Assembly (NCBI GenBank): GCA_017394445.1
Contig: JAFPYT010000258.1
Span: 1-42,401 of the forward strand
Length of the DNA stretch: 42,401 nt
From: Bacteroidales bacterium
GTDB lineage: Bacteria > Bacteroidota > Bacteroidia > Bacteroidales > UBA3824
Reading direction: 5' to 3'
Part shown: positions 17,171 to 26,169 of the stretch, piece after piece
How positions within the stretch are numbered: position 1 is the stretch's first letter
How the letters are laid out: each line of letters opens with the position of its first letter
Notes under the pieces: generated by a model
Database searches by the model: none
Seen by the model: the letters and a program-made list of their open reading frames with translations, nothing else
Told to the model about the DNA's origin: nothing
Translations under genes and position numbers: made by a program

Positions 17171-19249
17171 ATGAGATATTTAATAACCATATTGATATTG
17201 TTGATGTGCGCTGCCGGTGTAGATGCTCAAACTGGTGCGGGCAAAATCAGTTTCGATGCCAATTATCAGGCTGCCTACCGCGATTATTACAGTGGTAATT
17301 TTGAAAGTGCTTACCGCCGCACACAAATTATGATTGAAGAGGCTAATCGCACAGGCGACCAACGGTATCTGGCTGCTGCTTACACATTTGCATCACTTTA
17401 TAGCGATCATACCGGGCGCGTTGACGAATCGCTCGAAAACCTTTATAAAGCCCTCAATATTTACAAAGAAATGGGCGATACGGTGCGCATTGCATCTACA
17501 TACCGCTACATTGGTGACGCTCTTGGCGAGCTTAGAATGTATCAAAATGCTACCGATTTATTTTACCGTTCGATAAAAATTGCTGGCGACTGTAACGACT
17601 TTTATGAAGAATCGCGGGGATATAACTCTCTGTGTAAATACACTTTGCGCGATTTAGAAACCGAATCTGATTCAACGTTTATCAGCAAAAAATTAAAAAA
17701 CGTTATCCAAAAGATGGAGTATTTTGGCAATGCAATTCTTGGCGACTCTATTGATCATTTGCACCGTCAAAATATCATCAATTGTTTTATGAATCTTGCT
17801 TCGGCTTATATTCTTAAAGCACGAATCGAAAACAACACCGTATATGCCGACAGCGCGCAAAAATATGTTGAGCGGATACGTAAAACTATGGGTTTTCAGG
17901 GTGTTACGCTTATGCGGTCGTATATTCTCGAAGCTGGTGTAATGATTGTGAAAAACAACGATCGTGATGCTTTATTTAGAATGAAAGAGATTGAAAAACT
18001 TACCTCTACGCTACCTCTTACACATTCTGACCTTGGCGATTTGTACAACAACCTTAGCATTGCATCGCAAAAACTTGGCAACCTTGCCGATGCTATTTTT
18101 TACAAACAAAAATCAATTGAGTATCAAAGTTATACTGTAAACGAATACAATGTTTTGGCTGGATTTGAATTTCAGGCAAAACTCATGTCGGACAACGAAA
18201 TTAGTATCCATCAACACGAAAAAGAACTTGTAGAATATGCCAACAACCAACGCCTGCTCAATGTTAGGTTGATATCATTTTGGGTGTTGATTGTTTTGCT
18301 TGTGCTTTTGGGTGCTTTGCCTGTTTTGTATTTGATTTTGCGCCACAACAAAACTCTCACCCGCAAACTCAATATTCTATACGGCAAACTCGAAAAACAC
18401 AACCGCAAACTGCTTGAACAGCAAAACGAATTGGCTGCTCAAAACGAAATGATTCAGCAGCAACGCGACAATGTTGACCGTATCAACAAAGAAATAATGT
18501 CGAGCATCACATACGCACAACGTATTCAAACTGCAGCTTATTCGCGCGATGAAGATATCCCGTCGGTTTTTCCAAGCTCGTTTCGCTTGATACGTTCCGA
18601 TTCGCTTGTATCGGGTTGTTTCCATCTTACCTATCAATACGCAGGTGTAAAGGTGCTTGCTGCTGCTACATGTTCGCGCAATGGAGTGCCGGGCAGCTTT
18701 TTTGCCATGCTTGGAGTGGCTACTCTTAAAGAGGTGCTTGTGCATTATCATCCCGAGGGATTGTTTTCGCCTGCCGACATACTTACTAATACCGAGTTTA
18801 ATCTTAATCAGACTCTAAGCAATATTAAAGGAACTGAATTAAAAGAAACTATTGATATTTCGATAGTTGCATTTGATACCGACAACAAAAAATTGATTTT
18901 TTCTACTGCAAATCAGTCGTTATACTTATTTGATGGCATTAATGTGAAGGGGTATTTTGGTAGTAAATTTAGTCTCGGCTACACTATCAATAATGTTTAC
19001 AACGATCAAACGCTAAATATTACTAACGGCACTATGATATACATTATTAATAATGGCATTCGTCAGCAAGTAGGAGTTAACGACGAATTGTTTGGCGATC
19101 AGCAAATTAGCTTAATGATTAAAACAGCCGGGAACTTACCTTGTTCGCAACAACAAAACGCCATCAATGAGTTTATCAACGAATGGCTTGGCGACAATAA
19201 TCAAGTTGGCGATATTGCTATTATTGGTGTCAGAAATACCTTTTGGTAA
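17171..19249 (+). CDS. TPR-SpoIIE-like pseudophosphatase (array member 2)
   Basis: A 692-residue paralogue of the preceding protein with the same layout: signal peptide (ending GVDAQ), TPR-like periplasmic region, transmembrane segment at about 370-392, coiled coil and SpoIIE-like domain from about 440. The catalytic residues are replaced: GDFY is GCFH (Cys483), ADCTGHG is ATCSRNG (Thr500), DGMD begins with Glu559, SDGIQD is NNGIRQ (Asn628), and of the final Asp pair only the second remains. The frame is intact and the fold-forming segments (NGVPGSFFAMLG, STANQSLYLFDG) persist. This points to a folded, non-catalytic protein under selection rather than decay. It could titrate substrate or regulate its neighbours. 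The start is ATG 17171. Confidence 0.9.
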   Translation: MRYLITILILLMCAAGVDAQTGAGKISFDANYQAAYRDYYSGNFESAYRRTQIMIEEANRTGDQRYLAAAYTFASLYSDHTGRVDESLENLYKALNIYKEMGDTVRIASTYRYIGDALGELRMYQNATDLFYRSIKIAGDCNDFYEESRGYNSLCKYTLRDLETESDSTFISKKLKNVIQKMEYFGNAILGDSIDHLHRQNIINCFMNLASAYILKARIENNTVYADSAQKYVERIRKTMGFQGVTLMRSYILEAGVMIVKNNDRDALFRMKEIEKLTSTLPLTHSDLGDLYNNLSIASQKLGNLADAIFYKQKSIEYQSYTVNEYNVLAGFEFQAKLMSDNEISIHQHEKELVEYANNQRLLNVRLISFWVLIVLLVLLGALPVLYLILRHNKTLTRKLNILYGKLEKHNRKLLEQQNELAAQNEMIQQQRDNVDRINKEIMSSITYAQRIQTAAYSRDEDIPSVFPSSFRLIRSDSLVSGCFHLTYQYAGVKVLAAATCSRNGVPGSFFAMLGVATLKEVLVHYHPEGLFSPADILTNTEFNLNQTLSNIKGTELKETIDISIVAFDTDNKKLIFSTANQSLYLFDGINVKGYFGSKFSLGYTINNVYNDQTLNITNGTMIYIINNGIRQQVGVNDELFGDQQISLMIKTAGNLPCSQQQNAINEFINEWLGDNNQVGDIAIIGVRNTFW

Positions 19250-19300
19250 GATTTTTGCTAATTATTAAACAAAAAATATAGTATATAACACATTATTTAT

Positions 19301-20302
19301 ATGACTTTAACTATACTAACTATACCGTTTGTTATCATAATAGCTTTGATTGCTATTGTGGCAATTGTATTATTGGTAATATTTTTAAATGGCAAAAAAT
19401 ACAAAGAAGAATGTATAGTTTTGCAAAAAGATGTTTCAAATCAAGAACAGCAACTGGCTGAATATCAAAATCTTTATTCGCAAAAACAAGAACAGCTCTC
19501 CAAAATATCTCAAGAATACGAGTCTGCCTCCAACGACCTTAAAGCAAGTATCCATTATGCCGAACGTATTCAACGTGCGGTAATTCCTCACGAAGAAGAG
19601 TTTAAAGCATTGTTTCCCGATTGTTTTATTTATTTTAGTCCTCGCGACATTGTTAGTGGCGATTTTTATACTTGCGCATCGTCGCCATATTTCAGAATAG
19701 CTGTTGTGGCAGATTGTACAGGGCACGGCGTTCCGGGAGGATTCCTTTCGATGCTTGGAATGTCGGCTCTAAAAGACCTTTTGTCGAAGCAAAATATTAC
19801 CAAAGATTTTAATCCTGGTGAGATACTCAACTCGCTAAGAACCTTTATTTTAACTTCGCTTGCCGAAGCTTCTGAAACCGATGAGGCAACTGTGAGTGAT
19901 GGTATGGATATTTCGCTTTGTGCTTTTAGCGACGATTTTACGCAGATACGCTACGCCACAGCGAATCACACTATTTATTTATGCCGCAATGGCGAAATCG
20001 AAAAACTCAAGGGCAACCGTATGCCTATTGGCCGTCATCCTAAACAAGACAATCCGTTTGAATCCTTTACTGTCAACCTTCAAAAAGGCGATATTGTTTA
20101 CCTTTGTAGCGATGGCATTCAAGACCAATTTGGAAGTCCCGCCGACATTAAATTTACCACCAAACGCCTTGCTGCCATGCTTTTAGAGCATAGTCACGAA
20201 GATACACAAACCCAACTTGCCGATATATCTAAAATAGTAAACGATTGGAAAGAAGGACATGATCAATTTGACGACCAAACATTAATTGGAATTAGAATTT
20301 AA
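19301..20302 (+). CDS. Membrane-anchored SpoIIE/PP2C phosphatase (array member 3)
   Basis: A 333-residue protein without TPRs: one N-terminal transmembrane helix (about 7-29), a coiled coil (about 35-80), then a SpoIIE domain preceded by the family's ASIHYAERIQRAVIP signature. Catalytic residues are complete: Asp121 (GDFY), Asp138 (ADCTGHGVPGG), Asp200 (SDGMD), Asp271 (SDGIQD) and Asp324-Asp325. It is predicted to be an active inner-membrane phosphatase facing the cytoplasm. The ATG at 19301 lies 51 bases after the pseudophosphatase stop, with no terminator between them. It lacks a sensor domain, so it may be constitutive or controlled through its coiled coil by a partner. Confidence 0.92.
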   Translation: MTLTILTIPFVIIIALIAIVAIVLLVIFLNGKKYKEECIVLQKDVSNQEQQLAEYQNLYSQKQEQLSKISQEYESASNDLKASIHYAERIQRAVIPHEEEFKALFPDCFIYFSPRDIVSGDFYTCASSPYFRIAVVADCTGHGVPGGFLSMLGMSALKDLLSKQNITKDFNPGEILNSLRTFILTSLAEASETDEATVSDGMDISLCAFSDDFTQIRYATANHTIYLCRNGEIEKLKGNRMPIGRHPKQDNPFESFTVNLQKGDIVYLCSDGIQDQFGSPADIKFTTKRLAAMLLEHSHEDTQTQLADISKIVNDWKEGHDQFDDQTLIGIRI

Positions 20303-20306
20303 CATT

Positions 20307-21218
20307 ATGAATATATTCGAATACCGCAAACAAGCCGCCAAGTTGAAGGCTGCTCGCGACGCTAATGCCAAGCGCATTGCCGAGTTGCAAAATCAACTTG
20401 CAGCCGCCGACGTTACCATTCAAAAAGAATCGGAACGTTGCGCCAAAGCCATTCACGAAAACACTTCGAGCATCCGTTACGCCAAACGCATACAAAGTGC
20501 GGCGTTTTCGCAAAAAGAAATTAGCGGTATTTTCTCTGATTACTTTATATTTACCAAACCTCACACTATTGTTACGGGCGATTTTTACAAAGCTGCCGAA
20601 ATAGAGCATTACAAAATTTTTGCTCTTGCCGACTGCTCTGGTCATGGCGTTCCTGGAGGTTTTCTCTCAATGCTTGGATTATCGGCATTAAAAGAATCGC
20701 TTGCAAAACATTTTTACGACGATAATATCGACCTTGCCGCTATCCTCGACGAATTACGTGAATTTGTAAAATCTTCGCTCCGCAGCGACAACGACAATCC
20801 CGATAATATCAGCGATGGTATGAACCTAACTCTCTGTGCGTTTGAGATTAAAGGTGGAGGAGTACGGTTTGCAGGAGCCAACCAAAATGTTTACCTCTAT
20901 TCTGATGGCAAACTCACCACTTATAATGGCGACCGTATGCCGATAGGATGGTCGTTTAAAGGTGATAGTCCTTTTTCTGAAACTTATATTCCTGTAAAAA
21001 AGGGAGATATGCTGTATCTCACCACCGATAGTTTGCAAAATCAGTTTGGCGGGCCCGACAACTCAAAATTTTCAACCAAACGCCTTGTTTCGATGTTTGA
21101 ACAAATTGGTTCAATGTCTACCGCCGAGCAAAAAGATACCGTGGCAGATATTGTAAACAAATGGGTAGAAGGCACGGTTCAAATCGATGACCTAACAGTG
21201 GCAGGAGTAAGGGTGTAA
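20307..21218 (+). CDS. Cytoplasmic SpoIIE/PP2C phosphatase with altered motif (array member 4)
   Basis: A 303-residue soluble protein: an N-terminal coiled coil (about 7-50, Ala/Lys/Gln-rich) followed directly by a SpoIIE domain. GDFY (Asp92), ADCSGHGVPGG (Asp109), SDG and the closing IDD are kept. DGMD is DGMN and SDGIQD is TDSLQN, so the aspartate of that motif remains but the glycine and last Asp do not. Activity is likely but may be changed. There is no membrane segment. I chose ATG 20307, 4 bases past the upstream stop; a TTG at 20286 lies inside the previous gene. The gene ends only 3 bases from the stop of the convergent fifth member. Confidence 0.88.
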   Translation: MNIFEYRKQAAKLKAARDANAKRIAELQNQLAAADVTIQKESERCAKAIHENTSSIRYAKRIQSAAFSQKEISGIFSDYFIFTKPHTIVTGDFYKAAEIEHYKIFALADCSGHGVPGGFLSMLGLSALKESLAKHFYDDNIDLAAILDELREFVKSSLRSDNDNPDNISDGMNLTLCAFEIKGGGVRFAGANQNVYLYSDGKLTTYNGDRMPIGWSFKGDSPFSETYIPVKKGDMLYLTTDSLQNQFGGPDNSKFSTKRLVSMFEQIGSMSTAEQKDTVADIVNKWVEGTVQIDDLTVAGVRV

Positions 21219-21221
21219 TTG

Positions 21222-23453
21222 CTACAAAATTCTTATACCGGCTAATGTCATGTCGTCTACCTGAATGGTGTTTTGCATCCAATCGTGCATAATGGTTTCA
21301 AAAGTTTCTTTTTGTTTTTCCACTGGAGAAGAGGCGTTTTCGGCAAAGAATTGCAACAGACGTTTGGTCATAAATTTAGTGCCCGATAGTCCGCCCATTT
21401 GCCCTTGGATACCGTCGGTCATTAAATAAAGCATATCGCCTTGTTTGAGCGTTTGCGAAATAGTGGTAAATGCACCGTCCTCTTTGATGTGCCGTCCTAT
21501 GGGCATGCGGTCGCCTTTCAATCGCGAAATTATGCCGTTGCTCCATACGTATGCGCTGTGGTAAGCTCCTGCATAACGCACTTCGCGAGTTTTTAAATTT
21601 ACGGCGCACACCGACATATCCATACCATCGGCGGTAGAAAACGTTTCGTCGCCCGATTCATCAATTTCGCTGTCGCCCGAGAAAGCCTCTTTAATAAAAT
21701 CTCTCATGCTGTCTAATATAGCACCTGGCATTACATTGTCGATAGGTCGGCTAAGAATTTCTTTTATGGCAGAAATGCCAAACATCGAAAGGAATCCGCC
21801 GGGCACGCCGTGTCCTGTGCAGTCGGCTATTACAATAATGCTAAAATTGCCACATCGCGTAACGTAGTAAAAATCACCGCTGACAATATCCTTGGGCATA
21901 TAACTTAAGAACGATTCGGGGAAAAGCATCTTAATATCTTCGGCATCGGGCAAAGCCATTCTTTGTATATGTCGGGCATAGCGAATGCTTTGGAGTATTG
22001 TAGAATTGTAGCGTTCTACCTTTTCTTTTTGCGATGTAATGATGCCTTGTTGTTGAATAATTTCTTCTTGTTTTTGGAGCAGGATTTGGTTCTTGGTTTT
22101 TAAAAGCTTGTTGATTCGGCGTTTGCGTACAACCGAAATGCATACCACAATTATGGCAAAAATACTTACACCCAAGGCTATAATAGCAAGAATAAGTTTG
22201 CTTTGTTTGTCGCTTACGCTTGTAGATAGTTCTTCGTTTTTGCGTTTTAGCAGTTTTTCGGCAGAATCAAATTCGTCCAACCGTTCGCTCAGCAACCTTT
22301 CCGACACTTGCGCGAGTTTGGTTTCTTCGGTTGTGAAATTCTGAAACTTGTTGAGAGTAGTTTGCCATTGAAAAGCCTCTTTGTAATGTCCGAGTTGAAA
22401 ATGCGAGTGCGACAGCAGGTCGTAAAGGTGTTCTTTGAGATATTTTGATGTAAAGGAAGATATTTTGTAATTGTTGGCAGCTTCAAGAGCCTTGGCATAG
22501 TTTTTTTGTGCAAACAACAGCCAGGCATGGCACAATTCCACTTCTGACAGCTGCACCGAATCTCCTGTAGAAGTGTACCATTTATCAGCCAAGTTAAGGT
22601 ATTTTTGTGCGCTGTCGGAGTTTTTTTTGTAATAACGGTCGTCGGCCATCGCAAGCAGTATGTAAGCCTTGCAACGTTCTAAATACGATTCGTTTAGCGC
22701 GGTCATACAGTCAAAATTGGTGCATTTGTTTTCGTAAATAATGCGGTCGATAGAATCGCAAGCCGACAAAGTGCGGTGCAAAATCCGTCGAAGACTATCG
22801 TGATGCTGCGATTCGGCTTTAAAAGTGTTCATCTGGGCGTACGAGATAAATGCGGTCAGTTTGTCGAGCGGATCATTAGAGGTTTGGCATATCTGATTCA
22901 TTTCGTCGCAGTATTTTTCGGCAATGATAAACATTTTGGCATTGGTGCAGATGTGGCAGAGCTGCCTATAAGCCCAAATTTCCCAAGCTTTGTTGTTTAT
23001 CTGCTTAAACATGTCGATGGCCAGCCTGATGTTTGCCATGGCCTCGGGTATTTCGTTGAGAGCCTCGAGAATGGTGCCGATATTGAGTGTTATAGTGGCC
23101 AATAGCATCGAGTCGTTGTTGTAACGCGCCATGGAAAGGGCGTGCTGATATAGTTGCAACGAATGTTGCCAATTGCCTTCGGTTGAAGCTGCGTATGCCA
23201 GATTGGATGTGGCTACTGCTTTGATGTCCATATTGTTGCCGCAATAATCTATGGAAAGATTAGAGTATTTTTTTAGAGTGTCAGAATTGGTTTCTTCGGC
23301 GGCTAATTTCCCGTATAATTTGGCGATAGTAATCGAATCAGTCTCTTTTGAAATCAGGTTGAGAATACTGTCGCGAAATGTTTGAGCGTGGGTATAAAGT
23401 CCTGATGCTAAAAATAATAAACAAATTGCGATATGTAATAGTTTGATTTTCAT
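21222..23453 (-). CDS. TPR sensor-SpoIIE/PP2C serine phosphatase (array member 5)
   Basis: A 743-residue protein with the same plan as member 1: signal peptide (MKIKLLHIAICLLFLASG... ending THAQ), TPR-like periplasmic region, transmembrane segment at about 415-437, coiled coil and SpoIIE domain. The catalytic set is complete: VSGDFYYV, IADCTGHGVPGGFLSM, ADGMDMS, TDGIQG and VDDMT. It is on the opposite strand from members 1-4. The ATG abuts the stop of the DUF4112 gene (TAAATG), so the two are an operon and their products may work together. A TPR motif is visible near EGNWQHSLQLYQHALSMA. It is probably a periplasmic-sensing serine phosphatase; the substrate is unknown. Confidence 0.92.
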   Translation of the reverse strand: MKIKLLHIAICLLFLASGLYTHAQTFRDSILNLISKETDSITIAKLYGKLAAEETNSDTLKKYSNLSIDYCGNNMDIKAVATSNLAYAASTEGNWQHSLQLYQHALSMARYNNDSMLLATITLNIGTILEALNEIPEAMANIRLAIDMFKQINNKAWEIWAYRQLCHICTNAKMFIIAEKYCDEMNQICQTSNDPLDKLTAFISYAQMNTFKAESQHHDSLRRILHRTLSACDSIDRIIYENKCTNFDCMTALNESYLERCKAYILLAMADDRYYKKNSDSAQKYLNLADKWYTSTGDSVQLSEVELCHAWLLFAQKNYAKALEAANNYKISSFTSKYLKEHLYDLLSHSHFQLGHYKEAFQWQTTLNKFQNFTTEETKLAQVSERLLSERLDEFDSAEKLLKRKNEELSTSVSDKQSKLILAIIALGVSIFAIIVVCISVVRKRRINKLLKTKNQILLQKQEEIIQQQGIITSQKEKVERYNSTILQSIRYARHIQRMALPDAEDIKMLFPESFLSYMPKDIVSGDFYYVTRCGNFSIIVIADCTGHGVPGGFLSMFGISAIKEILSRPIDNVMPGAILDSMRDFIKEAFSGDSEIDESGDETFSTADGMDMSVCAVNLKTREVRYAGAYHSAYVWSNGIISRLKGDRMPIGRHIKEDGAFTTISQTLKQGDMLYLMTDGIQGQMGGLSGTKFMTKRLLQFFAENASSPVEKQKETFETIMHDWMQNTIQVDDMTLAGIRIL

Positions 23454-23942
23454 TTAATTACTTGTTTGAAAAAAATCAAAAATATAACCCCACAGCATTT
23501 TTACGTAGTAAACCGAAAGGCAGATAAGCGCAATAAGTACTACAATCATAATGCCGAAATACAACGACTTACGTTTTACTTCGCTCATTATTTTCGGGTC
23601 TTTGGCGGCAAAACCTTCTACAAGTTTGCAATTTTTCTTAAATCCTCGGTGCAGAAAATCAAAAAAGTCGCCTGCTACGGGCACTGTTCCCCACAAGCAG
23701 TCCATTAATATATTGTAAATTATAGCCAATGTAAGCGGCAACGATTTTAGCGTAAAAACCGATGTTATTATGTAAGGAACTGTAAGAATTGTGGTTACCC
23801 AGTCGCCAAGACCAGGGGCTACAAGACCGAGTATTGGGTCTAAATGCAAATCGTCCATCAGTTTTCTGATGGTTTTGAGTGTGCCAAACGTGGTTTTAGG
23901 GGCGGGTTGTTCGGCTGGTGTAATTATTTCGGTTTGCTCCAT
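23454..23942 (-). CDS. DUF4112 family membrane protein
   Basis: A 162-residue protein matching the DUF4112 pattern: LDPILGLVAPGLGDWVTTI near residue 37, then a second related segment LWGTVPVAGDFFDFLHRG, and hydrophobic helices at about 60-80 and 128-152. The two P-G-x-GD motifs are the family signature. Function of DUF4112 is unknown; location is the inner membrane. It is the first gene of a two-gene operon with the fifth SpoIIE protein and directly abuts its start codon. A matching role as a membrane partner or input for that phosphatase is an inference from this coupling. No exact -7 box was found; TAGATTTTTG upstream is a near match. Confidence 0.85.
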   Translation of the reverse strand: MEQTEIITPAEQPAPKTTFGTLKTIRKLMDDLHLDPILGLVAPGLGDWVTTILTVPYIITSVFTLKSLPLTLAIIYNILMDCLWGTVPVAGDFFDFLHRGFKKNCKLVEGFAAKDPKIMSEVKRKSLYFGIMIVVLIALICLSVYYVKMLWGYIFDFFQTSN

Positions 23943-24057
23943 TTGCGTTATTTTTTCGGGTTTAAAGGTAAGGCTTTTTTTGATAATCCGCTAACAAAAA
24001 TCTATATTTAATCAAATATTAATATGTTGGTAATTTTAAGATATAAAACATAATGCT

Positions 24058-24065
24058 TATATTTG
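24058..24065 (+). promoter_or_regulatory. -7 box upstream of uvrB
   Basis: TATATTTG matches TAnnTTTG, 22 bases before the uvrB ATG at 24088. A weak TTTT lies near the -33 position. Confidence 0.6.
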
Positions 24066-24087
24066 CATTTCTAATGTAAGAGAAAAA

Positions 24088-26082
24088 ATGGATTTTAAAC
24101 TTGTTTCGCAATTTAAGCCCACGGGCGATCAACCCGATGCTATCAGGCAGCTCACCGAAGGCGTTGAGCGCAACGACCATTATCAAATATTAAAAGGTGT
24201 AACTGGTTCGGGAAAAACGTTTACTATTGCCAACGTTATTGCCAATTTAAACCGTCCCGTGTTGGTGCTTAGCCACAACAAGACCCTCGCTGCCCAACTC
24301 TACGGCGAGTTTAAGACATTCTTTCCAGAGAATGCAGTGGAATATTTTGTTTCGTATTACGATTATTATCAGCCCGAAGCGTTTATACCCACTACAAATA
24401 CCTATATCGAAAAAGACCTCTCTATCAACGATGATATCGAAAAACTCCGTCTGAGTGCCACCACAGCGTTGCTTTCGGGTAGGAGAGATATAATAATTGT
24501 AAGCTCGGTGTCGTGCCTCTATGGTATTGGCAACCCTGAAGATTTTCATGCCAACATATTGAAAATCAACAAAGGCGACCGTATCGAACGCAACGACCTT
24601 CTCCGTCAACTTTCCGACAGCCTTTATTCGCGTAATCAGGTAGAATTTAAGCACGGTACTTTCCGCGTTAATGGCGATACGGTTGATGTGTTTGTGGCTT
24701 ACGATGATTTTGCCTTCCGCATTGTGTTTTTCGACGATGAAATCGACGAAATATCCACTTTCGACCCTCTTACGGGTAAAACTTTTTCTAAAATCGACAC
24801 TGCTATTATCTATCCTGCCAATATTTTTATGACCTCGAAAGAACGTATGTTTGAGGCTATGAAAAATATTCGTATCGACCTCGGTTTGCAGTTACAACAA
24901 TTGCAAGACGCTGGCAAGTCGCTCGAAGCCAAACGATTGGAAGACCGCGTTAACAACGACCTCGAAATGATGCAAGAGCTCGGACATTGCTCTGGTATCG
25001 AAAACTATTCGCGATATTTTGATGGACGCAAGCCCGGAAGCCGCCCGTTCTGTCTTTTAGATTATTTTCCCGACGATTTTATAACTGTTATCGACGAAAG
25101 CCACGTTACTCTTGGGCAAATACATGCTATGTTTGGTGGCGACCGTTCGCGCAAGGTAAATCTGGTAGAATATGGCTTCCGCCTGCCCGCCGCGTTAGAC
25201 AACCGTCCGTTAAAATTCTCTGAATTTGAGCAACTTACCCATCAAACCATATACTTGAGTGCCACTCCTGCCGACTACGAACTCGAAAAATGCGGAGGCG
25301 TGATTGTAGAGCAGATGATTCGTCCCACAGGATTGTTAGACCCGCCAATCGATGTGCGCAAGTCAGAAAACCAGATCGACGACCTTATCAACGAAATTCA
25401 GCAGGTGGTAAAGCGCGACGAGCGTGTTCTCGTTACCACTCTTACCAAGCGTACCGCCGAAGAGCTCACCAAGTATCTTACTAAAATGGGAGTGCGCTCA
25501 GCCTATATCCACAGCGAGGTAGACACATTGGAACGCATCGAGATTATGGACGGACTGCGTAAAGGCATGTTCGACGTGCTTGTGGGCGTAAACCTCTTGC
25601 GCGAGGGTCTCGATTTGCCCGAAGTGTCGCTTGTGGCTATTTTGGATGCCGACAAGGAGGGATTCTTACGTTCGGCACGTTCGCTTACACAGACCGCAGG
25701 ACGTGCAGCGCGAAACGTCAACAGCAAGGTTATCATGTATGCCGACATAATCACCGATTCGATGCGTGCCACTATCGACGAAACCAATCGTCACCGCACT
25801 ATTCAAATACAGTACAACAAAGACCACAACATCACTCCCAAGCAGATACGCAAAGGCGACACGTTGCTGTTTCCAAAGAAAGATGCTCCCGAAAGCCGTC
25901 TTGCTCAAACCGAAATTACAGCTGTTGCTGCCGAATCAGCTTCGTCGTTTATGTCGAAAAAAGACATCGAGCGCGAAATTGCCAAAGCCAAAACCGAAAT
26001 GGAACGCGCTGCCAAAAAACTCGACTTTGTTAATGCCGCCAAATTCCGCGACATTATGTTTGAATTGCAGTCGAAACTCTAA
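24088..26082 (+). CDS. uvrB: Excinuclease ABC subunit B
   Basis: A 664-residue UvrB, the damage-verifying helicase of nucleotide excision repair; it is loaded by UvrA and recruits UvrC. Walker A GVTGSGKT lies at 37-44, the beta-hairpin region contains FVSYYDYYQPEAF, the DEAD-type box is DESH, and helicase motifs V/VI (GVNLLREGLDLPEVSL, QTAGRAARN) are intact. The C-terminal UVR domain that contacts UvrC is present (EIAKAKTEMERAAKKLDF). Length and order are normal. The gene has its own promoter and no operon partner; ftsK follows with its own -7 box. The opposite neighbour, DUF4112, is divergent. Confidence 0.98.
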   Translation: MDFKLVSQFKPTGDQPDAIRQLTEGVERNDHYQILKGVTGSGKTFTIANVIANLNRPVLVLSHNKTLAAQLYGEFKTFFPENAVEYFVSYYDYYQPEAFIPTTNTYIEKDLSINDDIEKLRLSATTALLSGRRDIIIVSSVSCLYGIGNPEDFHANILKINKGDRIERNDLLRQLSDSLYSRNQVEFKHGTFRVNGDTVDVFVAYDDFAFRIVFFDDEIDEISTFDPLTGKTFSKIDTAIIYPANIFMTSKERMFEAMKNIRIDLGLQLQQLQDAGKSLEAKRLEDRVNNDLEMMQELGHCSGIENYSRYFDGRKPGSRPFCLLDYFPDDFITVIDESHVTLGQIHAMFGGDRSRKVNLVEYGFRLPAALDNRPLKFSEFEQLTHQTIYLSATPADYELEKCGGVIVEQMIRPTGLLDPPIDVRKSENQIDDLINEIQQVVKRDERVLVTTLTKRTAEELTKYLTKMGVRSAYIHSEVDTLERIEIMDGLRKGMFDVLVGVNLLREGLDLPEVSLVAILDADKEGFLRSARSLTQTAGRAARNVNSKVIMYADIITDSMRATIDETNRHRTIQIQYNKDHNITPKQIRKGDTLLFPKKDAPESRLAQTEITAVAAESASSFMSKKDIEREIAKAKTEMERAAKKLDFVNAAKFRDIMFELQSKL

Positions 26083-26140
26083 AATCAAAAAAAATGTAAG
26101 ATTTTTTGGCTTAAATGCTTACTATTTGTCATTTAATTTT

Positions 26141-26148
26141 TACTTTTG
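26141..26148 (+). promoter_or_regulatory. -7 box upstream of ftsK
   Basis: TACTTTTG matches TAnnTTTG. The in-frame TTG at 26146 falls inside it, so the ATG at 26170 is the likely start of ftsK. Confidence 0.6.
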
Positions 26149-26169
26149 CAAAAATTACTCAAACGTACA

